DNA of 64,000 bases from JAPOXR01 sp965221935 (GTDB lineage: Bacteria > Pseudomonadota > Alphaproteobacteria > Rhodobacterales > Rhodobacteraceae). The stretch's first letter is position 1, and the number at the start of each line of letters is the position of its first letter. The stretch is from the NCBI GenBank assembly GCA_965221935.1, contig CBDCSZ010000002.1:62001-126000 (forward strand), written 5' to 3'. The notes beneath the pieces were generated by a model. The model ran no database searches. It had not been told where the DNA came from and was given only the letters and a program-made list of their open reading frames with translations. A program made the translations under genes and the position numbers. Positions 26,220 through 36,048 of the stretch are shown here, piece after piece.

Positions 26220-27089
26220 TCACTCTGCGGCGACCGGGATGCCGGCGGCTCGAATCAAGACCAGCCCGGCGATGGCTTGCCGGACCAGGCGGCGGAATGA
26301 GCGAAAATTGGCGCCGGGCCGCACCGCCGTTTCATCAAGGTAGAGTGATCTGTCGATTTCGATCTGAAGCACATGTCTGTTCTGTGCCGGTCTGCCGTAG
26401 CGGCGAGAGATGTAGGCGCCTGAGAATGGCGTGTTTCGTGAAACTGTGATGCCGAGAGACTGGAAAACCGCTTCCGCCTGCGCGACAATTGACGGGTCAC
26501 ACGCCTTGCCGAAGCGGTCGCCGAGCACAACCCACGGGGTGCTCCCTTCAGCGCCGGCGGACGGTTTGAGCACCTCGCGCGGTGTCGAATGGCAATCGAA
26601 GAGGATCGCCTCCCCAAAGCGGCCAACGCATTCATTCATCAGCCTTTCGAGCCGCGCGTGGTAGGGTGCGTGAAACGCGGCAATCCGCTCACGGGCCTCG
26701 GCGCGGCTGATTTTTCCCGCGTGAATCCGCCGTCCGCGTCCAACGAGCCGCGGAATCACGCCATAGCCGGCGCTTGCCCGCCGGCTGGGCCGGCAGCCAT
26801 ACATGCCGGATATCAGCGCAGGGTCGAGATCATCTGGCGCCCGGTTGAGATCGACAAAGGCGCGCGGCGCGCAGGCAGCGATCAGCGGCGCCCCGAATTC
26901 GGGCGCATCAGCGAACAGCTGATCAACAAAGGCGTCTTCGGTGGACCGGATCGCCATTTCACTGAGCCCGGTGCGGCGCAGAAACTGCGGCGGATAGCTG
27001 CGCCCGCTGTGCGGGGATGCGAACAGAACCGGGACCCGCCAGTCCACCGGAAGAGACTCCAGGAAGGGCTGCGGATGCGGTGAATCCAT
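26220..27089 (-). CDS. N-formylglutamate amidohydrolase
   Basis: A 289-residue zinc-dependent amidohydrolase of the HutG/N-formylglutamate deformylase family (DUF-like COG3741). Signatures are FASPHSGRSYP near the N-terminus, STEDAFVDQLF, AFVDLNRAPDDLDP and ILFDCHSTPRE, with the metal-binding histidines in the first and last. It would release glutamate from N-formylglutamate in histidine catabolism, although no other hut gene is in the window. Start at the ATG; a TTG lies one codon upstream. Confidence 0.88.
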   Translation of the reverse strand: MDSPHPQPFLESLPVDWRVPVLFASPHSGRSYPPQFLRRTGLSEMAIRSTEDAFVDQLFADAPEFGAPLIAACAPRAFVDLNRAPDDLDPALISGMYGCRPSRRASAGYGVIPRLVGRGRRIHAGKISRAEARERIAAFHAPYHARLERLMNECVGRFGEAILFDCHSTPREVLKPSAGAEGSTPWVVLGDRFGKACDPSIVAQAEAVFQSLGITVSRNTPFSGAYISRRYGRPAQNRHVLQIEIDRSLYLDETAVRPGANFRSFRRLVRQAIAGLVLIRAAGIPVAAE

Positions 27090-27194
27090 CAATCGCCGCC
27101 CAGACTCAACAGTCAGATGGAAGGACTGTCACAACGCGCAGTCCGGCCAATTCGGTTTGACCCGTCATCGCCGCCAGCCAGGCCGCCAACAGGT

Positions 27195-29387
27195 TCAGGC
27201 AATGTCAAACCGGTCGGCGTTCATCACTTTCACCCAGGCGGCAACAAAGTCCTGCGCGAATTTCGCGCCGGCATCGATTTGCCCATAGACCTCTGACAGT
27301 GCCCGCAGCTGCGAATTCGAACCGAAGATCAGATCAACCCGTGTCGCCGTCCATTTGACGGCGCGGCTGGCGCGGTCGCGGCCTTCGAACAGGCTGGCAT
27401 CATCCGAAATCGGCTGCCACACAACCGACATGTCCAGAAGATTGACAAAAAAGTCATTTGTCAGAGTGCCCGGATTGTCGGTGAGCACGCCATGGGAGAC
27501 GGCGCCGTGGTTCGCTCCGATCGCGCGCAAGCCGCCGACCAGCACAGTCATTTCCGGCGCGGTCAGGCCCAGCAGCTGCGCCCGGTCGATCAGCATATCC
27601 TCAGCAGATACAGCGAACCGCTGCTTCTGAAAGTTGCGGAAACCATCCGCCTGCGGCTCAAGGGCATCAAAACTCTCGGCGTCGGTCTGATCGTCGTCGG
27701 CATCCGCACGGCCCGGTGTGAACGGCACGGTGAGATCAGTCCCAGCGCACCTGGCGGCGCATTCGACGGCGGCGCAGCCGCCGAGCACGATCATATCGGC
27801 GATGGAAATCTGTTTGCCGTCCGTCTGCGCCGCATTGAACGCGCTCCGCACGCTCTCCAATGACGACAAAACCCGCGCCAGCTGCTGCGGTTCGTTGGCT
27901 TCCCAGTCTTTCTGCGGCGCCAGACGGACGCGGGCGCCGTTGGCGCCGCCGCGCCTGTCCGTCACCCGAAAGGTTGCCGCCGATGACCAGGCCGCCGCAA
28001 TCAGTTCCTGCGGTGAAAGCCCGGTCGCTAGAATCTGCGCCTTCAATTCTGTTATGTCGGCGTCATCCGCCAGCGCATGATCGACCGGAGGAATCGGATC
28101 CTGCCAGATCAGGTCTTCTTCCGGAACCTCGTCGCCCAAATACCGGATCTTCGGTCCCATGTCGCGGTGCGTTAGTTTGAACCATGCGCGGGCGAAGGCA
28201 TCCGAGAACTCAACCGGATTGCCGTGAAAATGACGCGAGATCTTTTCGTATTCCGGGTCCATCCGCATCGCCATGTCGGCGGTGGACATGAAGATCGGCA
28301 CCCTTTTTGAAGCGTCGGCGGCATCGGGAGCCATGTCAGTGTCTTCAAGTTCCATTGGTGTCCACACATATGCGCCTGCCGGGCTCCGTGTCACCTCCCA
28401 ATCGTATTTGAACAGGACATCGAAATACCCCATGTCCCATTGGGTCGGATTGGGCGTCCATGCGCCTTCGAGGCCGGATGTGATGGTGTCGCCGCCTTTG
28501 CCACTCGCATAACTCGAAAGCCAGCCCAGTCCCATCGCCTCAATCGGCGCGCCTTCAGGGTCGGGGCCGACATGTGCCGGGTCGCCGGCGCCGTGCATTT
28601 TCCCAAAAGTGTGGCCGCCGGCGACAAGGGCGACCGTTTCGTAGTCATTCATCGCCATGCGGCCGAACGTCTCGCGGATGTCACGCCCGTGCGCGACCGG
28701 ATCGGGCTGGCCGTTCGGTCCTTCGGGATTCACATAAATCAATCCCATCTGCACCGCGGCCAGCGGATTCTCCAGCTCCCTGTCGCCGGTGTAGCGCACA
28801 TCGCCCAGCCACTCGGTTTCCTGCCCCCAATAGATATCCTCTTCCGGTTCCCAGACGTCTTCGCGGCCGCCGCCGAACCCGAAAATCTTCCCGCCCATGG
28901 ATTCAATTGCGATGTTGCCGGCAAGGATCATCAGATCGGACCAGGAAATTGCGTCACCGTATTTGTGCTTGATCGGCCACAGCAGGCGGCGGGCCTTGTC
29001 GAGATTGCCGTTGTCCGGCCAGCTGTTGAGCGGCGCAAAACGCTGCGTGCCGGAGCTTCCGCCGCCTCTCCCGTCGCCGGTGCGGTAAGTGCCTGCGCTG
29101 TGCCACGCCATGCGGATAAAGAGACCGCCGTAGTGACCATAGTCCGCGGGCCACCATTCCTGGCTGTCTGTCATCAGCGCGCGCAGATCGTTCTTCAGCG
29201 CCTTCATATCAAGCGTTGCGAACTGTTCGGAATAGTCGAACTCCGGCCCCATTGGATTCGAGAGTGACGAATTCTGGTGTAGAATTCTGAGATTCAGCTG
29301 ATGCGGCCACCAATCGCGGTTCGAGCGCGTTCCAAGATTTGTGTGCAAAACCGGGCATTTTCCGATTGCGGCTTCATTTCCGTCCAT
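27195..29387 (-). CDS. katG: Bifunctional catalase-peroxidase
   Basis: A 730-residue haem catalase-peroxidase that removes H2O2. The distal-site motif FIRMAWHSAGTYR (Arg-Trp-His) and the proximal haem ligand ALVAGGHTFGKMHGA are intact. The Tyr of the Met-Tyr-Trp adduct is in QMGLIYVNPEGPNG. The two peroxidase-like domains are both complete, giving the normal family length. No OxyR or Fur gene is adjacent. The upstream 690 nt is non-coding as far as I can see. Confidence 0.96.
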   Translation of the reverse strand: MDGNEAAIGKCPVLHTNLGTRSNRDWWPHQLNLRILHQNSSLSNPMGPEFDYSEQFATLDMKALKNDLRALMTDSQEWWPADYGHYGGLFIRMAWHSAGTYRTGDGRGGGSSGTQRFAPLNSWPDNGNLDKARRLLWPIKHKYGDAISWSDLMILAGNIAIESMGGKIFGFGGGREDVWEPEEDIYWGQETEWLGDVRYTGDRELENPLAAVQMGLIYVNPEGPNGQPDPVAHGRDIRETFGRMAMNDYETVALVAGGHTFGKMHGAGDPAHVGPDPEGAPIEAMGLGWLSSYASGKGGDTITSGLEGAWTPNPTQWDMGYFDVLFKYDWEVTRSPAGAYVWTPMELEDTDMAPDAADASKRVPIFMSTADMAMRMDPEYEKISRHFHGNPVEFSDAFARAWFKLTHRDMGPKIRYLGDEVPEEDLIWQDPIPPVDHALADDADITELKAQILATGLSPQELIAAAWSSAATFRVTDRRGGANGARVRLAPQKDWEANEPQQLARVLSSLESVRSAFNAAQTDGKQISIADMIVLGGCAAVECAARCAGTDLTVPFTPGRADADDDQTDAESFDALEPQADGFRNFQKQRFAVSAEDMLIDRAQLLGLTAPEMTVLVGGLRAIGANHGAVSHGVLTDNPGTLTNDFFVNLLDMSVVWQPISDDASLFEGRDRASRAVKWTATRVDLIFGSNSQLRALSEVYGQIDAGAKFAQDFVAAWVKVMNADRFDIA

Positions 29388-30023
29388 TGTTCTCTCCCTT
29401 GCTCCTCAATCGATTGGCTGCAGAAAACGCTCCTGTCGGCCCGCTCTGCCGTCGGCGGCACCGCGGCACGGTGGCAAAAGCCGCGCTTTTACCGTCCGAA
29501 CGAGTCTCTCAGGGCATAGCAAATCTGGTTAATTTCGGAAACAAAAAATCTATTTCCGCCTGCAAATTGACCGACGTATTCGGCCCCGGTTCGAACCGGT
29601 ATCTGGACTGTTTTTTGCTGTACGACAGGATTTGCCCCCGATTGCAGCCGGCGGCGGCCTGCGCGGCAAATCGGCACAATTGGTTGGCATGTTGACCAAG
29701 AACCACAACAGTTACAGTTTCAGCGTGATGGTTGTCAGGAAAACGAACACCACGAAGTGACCAAGTCTTCGCCAAAGTCCGGGCTTCATTCTCTCAAAAA
29801 GGTTACGCCCCGACGGGTGTCGGGCCGTTGCAACAATCCCACAGAACGAATGCCCCGCCTGTTCACCTGGCGTGGCGGAGAGGTGTCCCTAGCCAAGTCA
29901 AGAACTGGTGTATCCGGCCGGAGGCCTGGCAAGACGGGACAGTGAGAACGTTGCGGGACGATGCTGGCGCGATCGGGGCGTCCACTCCATCGCTTACCAA
30001 TTAGAATTACTGGGTTTCGGTGT
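29388..30023. other. Intergenic region between katG and ATPase copy C
   Basis: About 640 nt with the divergent start regions of katG and copy C. Short frames on both strands show no family similarity. I see no clear promoter consensus, terminator or repeat, and nothing matching the upstream regions of copies A and B. Confidence 0.55.
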
Positions 30024-30083
30024 TTTCCATCGCACGGTTTATGCATGTGATATATCTTCCCGGGCCAGAAAGGATCCGCAGCC
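30024..30083 (+). promoter_or_regulatory. Conserved 60-nt leader of ATPase copy C
   Basis: Starts TTTCCATCGCAC, has a central ATATATC and ends with the ribosome-binding AGAAAGGA plus spacer before ATG. It aligns without gaps to the leaders of copies A and B and closely to D. Confidence 0.75.
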
Positions 30084-31645
30084 ATGGCGAAAGCATTCGA
30101 CGAAGAAGGGCTCTGCGGCTTCACCGCGGCGGGCGAGGGATCGCCGCCGCCGGTGTTCGTCGGCAGGGAGGACGTCATATCCGACATCCTGGCGGCGGCG
30201 GAGCGGGCCTGGAGGCCCGGCGCGGACTGGCACGGGGAACCGAAAATGACCCGCATCGTCCAGGGCGCCCCCGGCTCCGGCAAGAGCTCAGTTCTCGCCG
30301 AGCTGCAGTCACGCCTTCTCGGGATGGAAGCCGGCGCCGACCCGCGCCTCCTGACTGTTTCCAGCACACGGCTGACGACGGAGGCGGGTGTTGCCGACGT
30401 TTTGGCGGCTGTCGCGGCCGCCGCCCTGACGGAGAAGAAGGGCTGGCGCGCGATCGGGCGGGATGTGTTCGCCCGCATCCGCCGAGAAGTCGACGGCGTG
30501 TCGGTCGCGGGCGCCGGAGTGACCCTCAGGGCGAACGACATGCCGGACCCCGCCGCCCTCGCCGCCTTGGAGAAGACTCTGCCCGGCGGGGAGTGGCCGC
30601 GCCCCGTCATCCTGGCCGTGGACGAGGCGCAGAATCTTCCGTCCGACAAGCACACGCCGGCGGGACAGCTGTTTCGCGGCATTCACGAGGCCGCGTTCGG
30701 CCTGCCGCTGACGCTGGTTCTCGCCGGCCTCGGCGACACGCCGGACGTGGCGGGCAGAATGGGGCTGACGCGGGGGCTGAGGCAGCACCCGGTCGGCGGT
30801 CTTTCCGCGGAAGATACGGAGGAGCTGCTGCGGGGCTTCTGTGGCCGCTTCGGGATCAAAACCGCCGGCGCGGAGGACCGCCTCGCCGCGCTCGCCGCCC
30901 CCTGCGAGGGCTGGCCGCGGCATCTGCATTTCGCACTGCAGGCCTTCGGGTCCGCCGCGCTTGAGGCCGGAGGCGACGCCGCCCGCATCAGCTGGGACGG
31001 CGTATTGGCCGCCGCCGCCGAATCCCGTCGGGCTTATTACCGCGCCCAGCAGGACGCGGACATGGAGCTGAGCGGCAACCTGGTCGGCGCGTTGATGCTC
31101 GGGCTGGACAGGCACAGCTCGGTGATTGAGCTCGCCAGCCTTATCAAGAGGAGGGCCGCCCCTGGCCAGACCGAAGCGGGATGGTCTCTGCCTCCCGGCG
31201 TGGACGCGCACTCCTTTCTTGAGCGTCTGGTGCATCAGGGCGCTCTGCAGACGGATGAGGACGGCCGCTTCCACTGTGCCCGATCCCCAGCTTCCGAAGC
31301 TTTCTGATCGACGAAGGCATGACGCCTGGCGCGTTGCTGCTCTACGCCGCCTCGCGCGGCGATGAGCGGCGGGCGGAGCGCGCCCTCGCGGCCGGGGCCG
31401 GCATCGGAATCCGCGGCCGGCAGGGGCTGACGCCCCTGCACATAGCCGCCGGCTGCGGCAAAGCCGGAATGGTGCGACTCCTGCTTGACTGCGGCGCGGA
31501 CCCGTCGGCAAAGGACAGCGGCGGCCGGACGCCTGCGGACACCGCCCGCCGCTACAAAAAAGACGAATGCGCGGGCATTCTTGACGCGGCGGTCCCGCCG
31601 CCGCAAAGGCCGGACTGGGACGACGATCCCGGCTTCAGCTGGTAA
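30084..31645 (+). pseudogene. AAA-type ATPase with ankyrin repeats, copy C, frameshifted
   Basis: The first frame (30084-31307) carries FVGRED, Walker A GAPGSGKSS, Walker B ILAVDEAQ and the lid, and stops just after the winged-helix-like region. The ankyrin block and tail continue in another frame (31319-31645). The cause is a doubled TG at 31275-31278. Removing one TG restores HCPIPSFRSFLIDEG, exactly the sequence expected from A, B and D. The central segment is a mosaic of A-like and B-like halves. The truncated 407-residue product could still be made, lacking ankyrins. The frameshift could also be a read error. Confidence 0.85.
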
Positions 31646-31695
31646 CGTCTCGCCGATCGCGGTAGGAAACCGGGTTGCCCCGGTCCCCCCGCGCA

Positions 31696-31727
31696 GATCC
31701 GGACGTGCGCGTTAACGCATCCGGCTC
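31696..31727 (-). ncRNA. Domain V of the outer group II intron
   Basis: On the minus strand GAGCCGGA and TCCGGATC enclose a GCGTTAACGC inner stem, with the AGC catalytic triad at the base. It overlaps the last codons of the reverse transcriptase gene, as is common in this intron class, and is followed by a G-rich domain VI region. Confidence 0.75.
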
Positions 31728-33178
31728 CTGCCTTGGGTGTTGACGGTGAGGCGCTGGGCTGGCCACGGGTGACGGATGGTGGGCTTTGGCCAATGGAAGC
31801 CGATTAGGCGATCCAACGCGGACCATTTGTAGCGGTCCTTCTGCGAGCGCCTGCGCAGGGTGCGCAGAAGCATGCGTCTGACCGCGAAGACGAATGCCTT
31901 GAGGGTACGCGATGTGCCGGGGACAGCGTAGTAGTTAAGCCATCCGTTGATGACTCTTCCGAGCCATCGGGCCACTTCGTGTTCGCTCCAGTGCATTCGC
32001 TTTCGGAGTTCCTCCTTGATGCGCCTGAGGGTGCATCCCATCCGCTTTCGGGATGGTTTGCGTCCGACCCGGAATTTCCCTCGCAGGGTCTTGGCGCAGA
32101 AGTGCGTCATGCCCAGAAAGTCGAAGGTTTCCGGTTTGCCCTGCCCGCGTTCCTTTCGGTTTGCTCTTGCGAACCGTCCGAACTCAATGAGCCGGGTTTT
32201 GTCGGGATGCATGTCCAGCCCAAATCGGGCGAGCCTTTCCCTCAGATCGCTCAGGAAGCTCTCCGCCTCCCACCGATGTTGAAAGCCAACCGCGAAGTCG
32301 TCCGCGTAGCGAACAACGATCATGTCGCCTTTCCCCTTCCGTTTGCGCCATGACTTGTGCACCCAGAGGTCAAGCACGTAGTGCAGGTAAGCGTTGGCCA
32401 GGACGGGCGAAACAATCGCCCCCTGAGGAACGCCTCTGCCCGTGTCCGTCCAGTCGGTCCCCTCCATGACGCCAGCGTTCAACCATTTGGTGATGAGGCG
32501 GATGAGGCGCGTATCTCCAATGCGATGTTCCAGAAACCGGATCATCCAGCCCCGGTCCAAATTGTCGAAGAATGCGCGGATGTCCGCGTCAAGAATCCAA
32601 CTGATCTTGCGCTGCTCAATTCCAACCGTGAGCGCGTCAAGCGCGTTGTGCGCCCCGCGGCCCGGTCGGAACCCGTAGCTGAACCCGAGAAACTCCGACT
32701 CGTAGATCGGCACCAGAATCATGTCCGTCACCGCCTTCTGAGCGATCTTGTCCTCCAGTGCGGCGATGCCGAGCGGTCGTGTTCCGCCGTCCGGCTTGGG
32801 TATCTCGACCCGCCGAACCGGCGGCGCGCGGTACGCTCCCTTGTGCAACCGTCCATGCAGGTCGATCAAGCGATCTCCCAGCCCTTCGGCATACATTTCC
32901 CACGTCACGCCATCCACGCCGGCGGCCACGTCACTCTTCAGCGAGTGGAACGCCTCCGCCAGCACAGGCACCGTGATGTGGTGCAGGAGCGCAACCAGAC
33001 GCTCTTCCGGGTTTCTCTTCGCAGCCTGCCGTATCCGGTCGGCCTCCTGTGACAGGCTTTCCCGCTTCTGCGCGCGGCACCTGCTTCGGCTTCCCGAATT
33101 TCCCTCGGCCCCAGCCCTTGGCTCCACCTGCTCCGCCGGGCGTTGCCGCCCTTTGTTCGCAGGCTTCACGGCTGTCGG
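31712..33178 (-). CDS. ltrA: Outer-intron reverse transcriptase/maturase (main exon)
   Basis: A group II intron-encoded protein whose frame is split by the inner intron. The first 12 codons (MTNGLEKSDPAI) are at 35201-35236; the rest starts at 33178 with CCGACAGCC. Joined, they give a 500-residue protein. Reverse transcriptase motifs are RPLGIAALEDKIAQKAV, FFDNLDRGW, GVPQGAIVSPVLAN and the catalytic RYADDFAVGF. A maturase (GIIM) domain follows (WLGRVINGWLNYYAVPG). No HNH endonuclease is visible. An apparent upstream in-frame extension runs through the inner intron's domain V and is not a true N-terminus. Confidence 0.85.
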   Translation of the reverse strand, partial: PTAVKPANKGRQRPAEQVEPRAGAEGNSGSRSRCRAQKRESLSQEADRIRQAAKRNPEERLVALLHHITVPVLAEAFHSLKSDVAAGVDGVTWEMYAEGLGDRLIDLHGRLHKGAYRAPPVRRVEIPKPDGGTRPLGIAALEDKIAQKAVTDMILVPIYESEFLGFSYGFRPGRGAHNALDALTVGIEQRKISWILDADIRAFFDNLDRGWMIRFLEHRIGDTRLIRLITKWLNAGVMEGTDWTDTGRGVPQGAIVSPVLANAYLHYVLDLWVHKSWRKRKGKGDMIVVRYADDFAVGFQHRWEAESFLSDLRERLARFGLDMHPDKTRLIEFGRFARANRKERGQGKPETFDFLGMTHFCAKTLRGKFRVGRKPSRKRMGCTLRRIKEELRKRMHWSEHEVARWLGRVINGWLNYYAVPGTSRTLKAFVFAVRRMLLRTLRRRSQKDRYKWSALDRLIGFHWPKPTIRHPWPAQRLTVNTQGRSRMR

Positions 33179-33220
33179 GTCGGAGGAGGCGCCCCGCGGG
33201 GCTGGCCTCCGTCCGCCGCA

Positions 33221-33255
33221 CAAACGGCCCGTACGGTTTTCCCGTAAGCCGCTTT
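33221..33255 (-). ncRNA. Domain V of the inner group II intron
   Basis: Minus-strand AGCGGC pairs with GCCGTT (A-U, G-U wobble, C-G, then GC pairs), matching the catalytic AGC triad pairing. The inner stem TACGG/CCGTA carries a GAAA-type loop. It lies 13 nt after the inner RT stop. Confidence 0.78.
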
Positions 33256-33267
33256 CACAAAGGTGTC

Positions 33268-34578
33268 TCATCGAAGGTTCAAGGAAGGAACCAGAGACAT
33301 CAGGCGTACAAGCCCGTACTCGCCACAGAGCTTGCGCTCCGGAAGCTGTTTCCAGCCCGTGTTGCGCCAGCGCTTGTGACGATGCGACCAAAGCCGCCTG
33401 ACGATCCAGCCGTCAAGCTGGTGGAAGAGCTTGCGGACGTGGGCCTTGCGATAGTATTGGCCCCAACCCCGAATGACCGGGTTGATCTCGTCGATCATCT
33501 CCTGCGTACTGACAGGAGCTTTGCGTCGGGTACGCTGGCGGATCTGGTCCTTGAAGTGCCGGACGGATTTTGCACGCGGAAACGCGTAACGCGCTCCCCC
33601 GCGAACCCCGCTCCTGATCTTCGAGGCTTGCAGCCGGAGAGGCCGCTTGCCCTGCTTGATCTTGTAGCCAAGGAACTCGAACCCGTACTTCACATGAACA
33701 ACACGGGTCTTCCCGGCATTCAGGCTCACGCCCAGCTTCAACAGTATCCGCCTGGCTTCCTCCAGTGCCGCGCGGGCTTCCCCGTGTGTGCGGCATGTGA
33801 TCAGCCAATCGTCGGCATACCGGGTCAACCGATAGCCACGTCGACGCATTTCCCAATCAAACGGGGTCAGCAAGATATTACTGAGAAGCGGCGAAACAAT
33901 GCCGCCCTGTGGAGTTCCCTGGTCGGTTGGCAGCCTCCTGCCGTCGGCCACCACCCCAGCCGTGAGCATCTGCCTGAGCAGGCCCAGAACCCGGCCGTCC
34001 GACACTCGCTGGTTGACGAGTTCAAGGAGTTTGTCATGGTCCACGGACCCGAAGAAATCCTTCAGGTCCGCATCAACAACCCACTCATACCCCTCGTCCA
34101 GTTCCTTCCATATCCTGCGTAGTGCTCCGTGGGTGGACCTCCCCTGCCGGTAGCCGTGGTTGGCATCATCGAATACCGGTTCGAAGATCGGTCCCAGACG
34201 GTTCAGCAGCGCCTGCTGGCACACCCGATCGTAGATCGTCGGGATACCAAGAGGACGAAACTTCCCCGGCTGGCCCGCCTTGGGGATCAAGCGTTGGAGA
34301 ACCGGTTGCGGCACATACTCTCCGTCCCGCAGTTCCCGGTGCAGACGATCAAGATTCGCATCAAGCGAGGCCTCGAACGCAGCCAAATCCTCTCCATCAA
34401 CGCCACCGGCACCTCGGTTGCGTTTCACCTTCTCCCAAGCCACCTCCAAGTTCTTCCGCTTGTACACCTTGTCCACCAATGAGTGGACCTTCCTCTCACC
34501 CGCCGGATTGATCCAGTGAACAAGTCTCCTCGGGCCATGATGTCCGGGTCTTTCACTCAAGGAACTTGTCCGCGTCAT
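33268..34578 (-). CDS. ltrA: Inner-intron reverse transcriptase/maturase
   Basis: A 436-residue group II intron-encoded protein. RT motifs in order are FRPLGIPTIYDRVCQQAL, DLKDFFGSVDHDKL, GTPQGGIVSPLLSN and TRYADDWLI (YADD active site). The maturase X domain follows, with FLGYKIKQG and INPVIRGWGQYYRKAHVRK. There is no endonuclease domain. It would bind and help splice its own intron RNA and copy it during retrohoming. Its sequence differs substantially from the outer RT, so the two introns are not recent duplicates. Confidence 0.9.
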   Translation of the reverse strand: MTRTSSLSERPGHHGPRRLVHWINPAGERKVHSLVDKVYKRKNLEVAWEKVKRNRGAGGVDGEDLAAFEASLDANLDRLHRELRDGEYVPQPVLQRLIPKAGQPGKFRPLGIPTIYDRVCQQALLNRLGPIFEPVFDDANHGYRQGRSTHGALRRIWKELDEGYEWVVDADLKDFFGSVDHDKLLELVNQRVSDGRVLGLLRQMLTAGVVADGRRLPTDQGTPQGGIVSPLLSNILLTPFDWEMRRRGYRLTRYADDWLITCRTHGEARAALEEARRILLKLGVSLNAGKTRVVHVKYGFEFLGYKIKQGKRPLRLQASKIRSGVRGGARYAFPRAKSVRHFKDQIRQRTRRKAPVSTQEMIDEINPVIRGWGQYYRKAHVRKLFHQLDGWIVRRLWSHRHKRWRNTGWKQLPERKLCGEYGLVRLMSLVPSLNLR

Positions 34579-35200
34579 GGTCCTTACTCTCTCATTCCCC
34601 TTCTCGCTCCAGCCACCTCTGCCAACCGACTTCCCCGACCCACCCGGCCGCCGCTCGCGCGGTCACCCGGCTTTCGCCGGGCTTGAGGTACTATTCGGTT
34701 GTCCGATTGCTCGACGCGCATCCTTTCCCACTTCGCCTCTCGGCTTATAGGGGCCGTTATCCCGGTGCCACCCGGGAACGCGACGAGCCCTCCTGGGGTC
34801 ACATCCAGATCTTCCGTACCGTGCCGTCCGCAAACACCTTGGTGCGACGGGTGGATAAGAACGCCTTCGCCGCCATAGTGCCGGCTCGACCTTGCCCCGT
34901 CTTTGGCCGACCGATTCATCATGGGGTAGCCCCCTCGATTACGGCCCGGTACTTCTCCGCAAGCCCTTCAGATTCCACCTCGCGGCGGACACCCTGCCCT
35001 CCGGTTGTCTCCTGACAGTGAACCAACTTGGCTTCTCCCTTGGCTGTCTCCGCCGTTTCCGGCTTCGTGCCCGTTTAGGGCTTCGCTTATCGGCCCACCC
35101 CGGCCAGTGAGGAATTACCCCCACTTTTGGATATGGCGCCCCCTACCCGAGCGCCAGTGGGACTTGAACCCACCTGATCTGGGCGCTGCCCAGCACACAC

Positions 35201-35236
35201 TATGGCCGGGTCTGACTTCTCCAAGCCGTTCGTCAT
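35201..35236 (-). CDS. First exon of the outer-intron reverse transcriptase
   Basis: ATG at 35236 begins 12 codons reading MTNGLEKSDPAI, then the inner intron's GTGTG follows immediately. Joining to 33178 continues in frame with PTAVKPANKGRQRPAEQVEP, an N-terminus typical of this intron-protein class. The exon has 36 nt, exactly divisible by three. Confidence 0.75.
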
Positions 35237-35638
35237 TGGCTTTGGGTTTCCCCTCCTTTCCTTTGCGGCCCCGTCCGACTGCGGGGCGGCTTGGAGACCT
35301 CCCAGGTCCCGGTGAAGCGCTTCTGCATGTGCCATGGTTCTTCGACCCCGGGATGCCTTCTTCCGCCTCACCAAACCGGCTTGGAAGTGTTGCCTTCGAC
35401 CACTTGAACGGTCTCGGCGCACCCGATTTTCCTACGCTTTCGTGGCTCAATAGCCCGGCCCACACATGCCGCTGCCGACGCTTCGCCTGACACCTCGCGA
35501 TGTCCGGCGCACGGCTTGCGGTGAAAGTGGTGGTTGGCCTTTCCTTTCTGCGGGACTTTCACCCGCTGCACGTTCACCAGTTAGCCTGGCGCTCTCAAGT
35601 GTCACAGGATTCCCGGTCAAGTGCATAAGATTCTGCAT

Positions 35639-35700
35639 CTGGTCAATCTCCGACACCGAAACAGCGCCTCCGGCGGAAGTCACCCACATTTCGGGACAAA
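35639..35700 (+). repeat. 62-nt repeat (partner at 37951-38012)
   Basis: This matches 37951-38012 in the same orientation without gaps, at about 85% identity; the core is CTCCGACACCGAAACAGCGC. One copy lies beyond the twintron (after ATPase C), the other after ATPase D. The element is unidentified. Confidence 0.7.
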
Positions 35701-36048
35701 CTCCGACGGCGCAGGGCGGGAACCAGCCGAACCAATCAAATCACTGGGCATATCAAATTCCTCCAATCATTGATGAACGACCGGAACTGTTCCCACTCAA
35801 CCTTCGCGCGGACAACCGACTCATCAGACGTCGCCGTTTTGCTGCTTGAGATGGAGCGGAGGTTCACGGTCTGCAGCGCAACGGTGCGCGGGAACAGTGC
35901 ATGTGCCGCATCCGCGGAGAATCCGAAGTGCCCAGCCGCGGCTCAAAGCAATAGGCGACGGTCTCGATCGCACGGATGCGAACACCGCCGGGCCGTTACA
36001 GAACCCGCGCGCCCTGCGGTTTCCAGCGGCGCTGCCTGCCTCCGTGTT

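Larger units (their letters stand above)
33179..35200 (-). mobile_element. Inner group II intron nested in the outer intron's RT gene
   Basis: A complete-looking 2.02-kb group II intron. The 5' end GTGTG at 35200 fits the GUGYG consensus. A T-arm-like GGTGGGTTCAAGTCCCAC follows. A candidate EBS1 (TATGGC, 34872-34877 on the minus strand) pairs with the six bases before the 5' splice site (GCCATA). The element encodes its own RT and ends with domain V (33221-33255), a domain VI hairpin (33180-33211) and a terminal AC. It interrupts the outer RT after codon 12; excision restores the frame. It is therefore a twintron. Confidence 0.82.
31662..35605 (-). mobile_element. Outer group II intron (contains a nested second intron)
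   Basis: A retroelement on the minus strand. It starts near 35605 with GTGACACTTG and a GGTGAAAGTCC motif, encodes a reverse transcriptase, and ends with a domain V hairpin (31696-31727), a domain VI-like hairpin and CCTAC near 31662. Without the nested intron it would be about 1.92 kb, normal for this class. It lies 16 nt past the stop of ATPase copy C in the opposite orientation. The 3' end is well supported by domain V; the 5' end is less certain because I could not find a convincing exon-binding match. Confidence 0.75.

Noticed and set aside
35140..35185. A tRNA-like T-arm (GGTGGGTTCAAGTCCCAC on the minus strand)
   Set aside because: No acceptor, D or anticodon arms surround it. It lies 20-40 nt inside the inner group II intron, where such a motif is expected.
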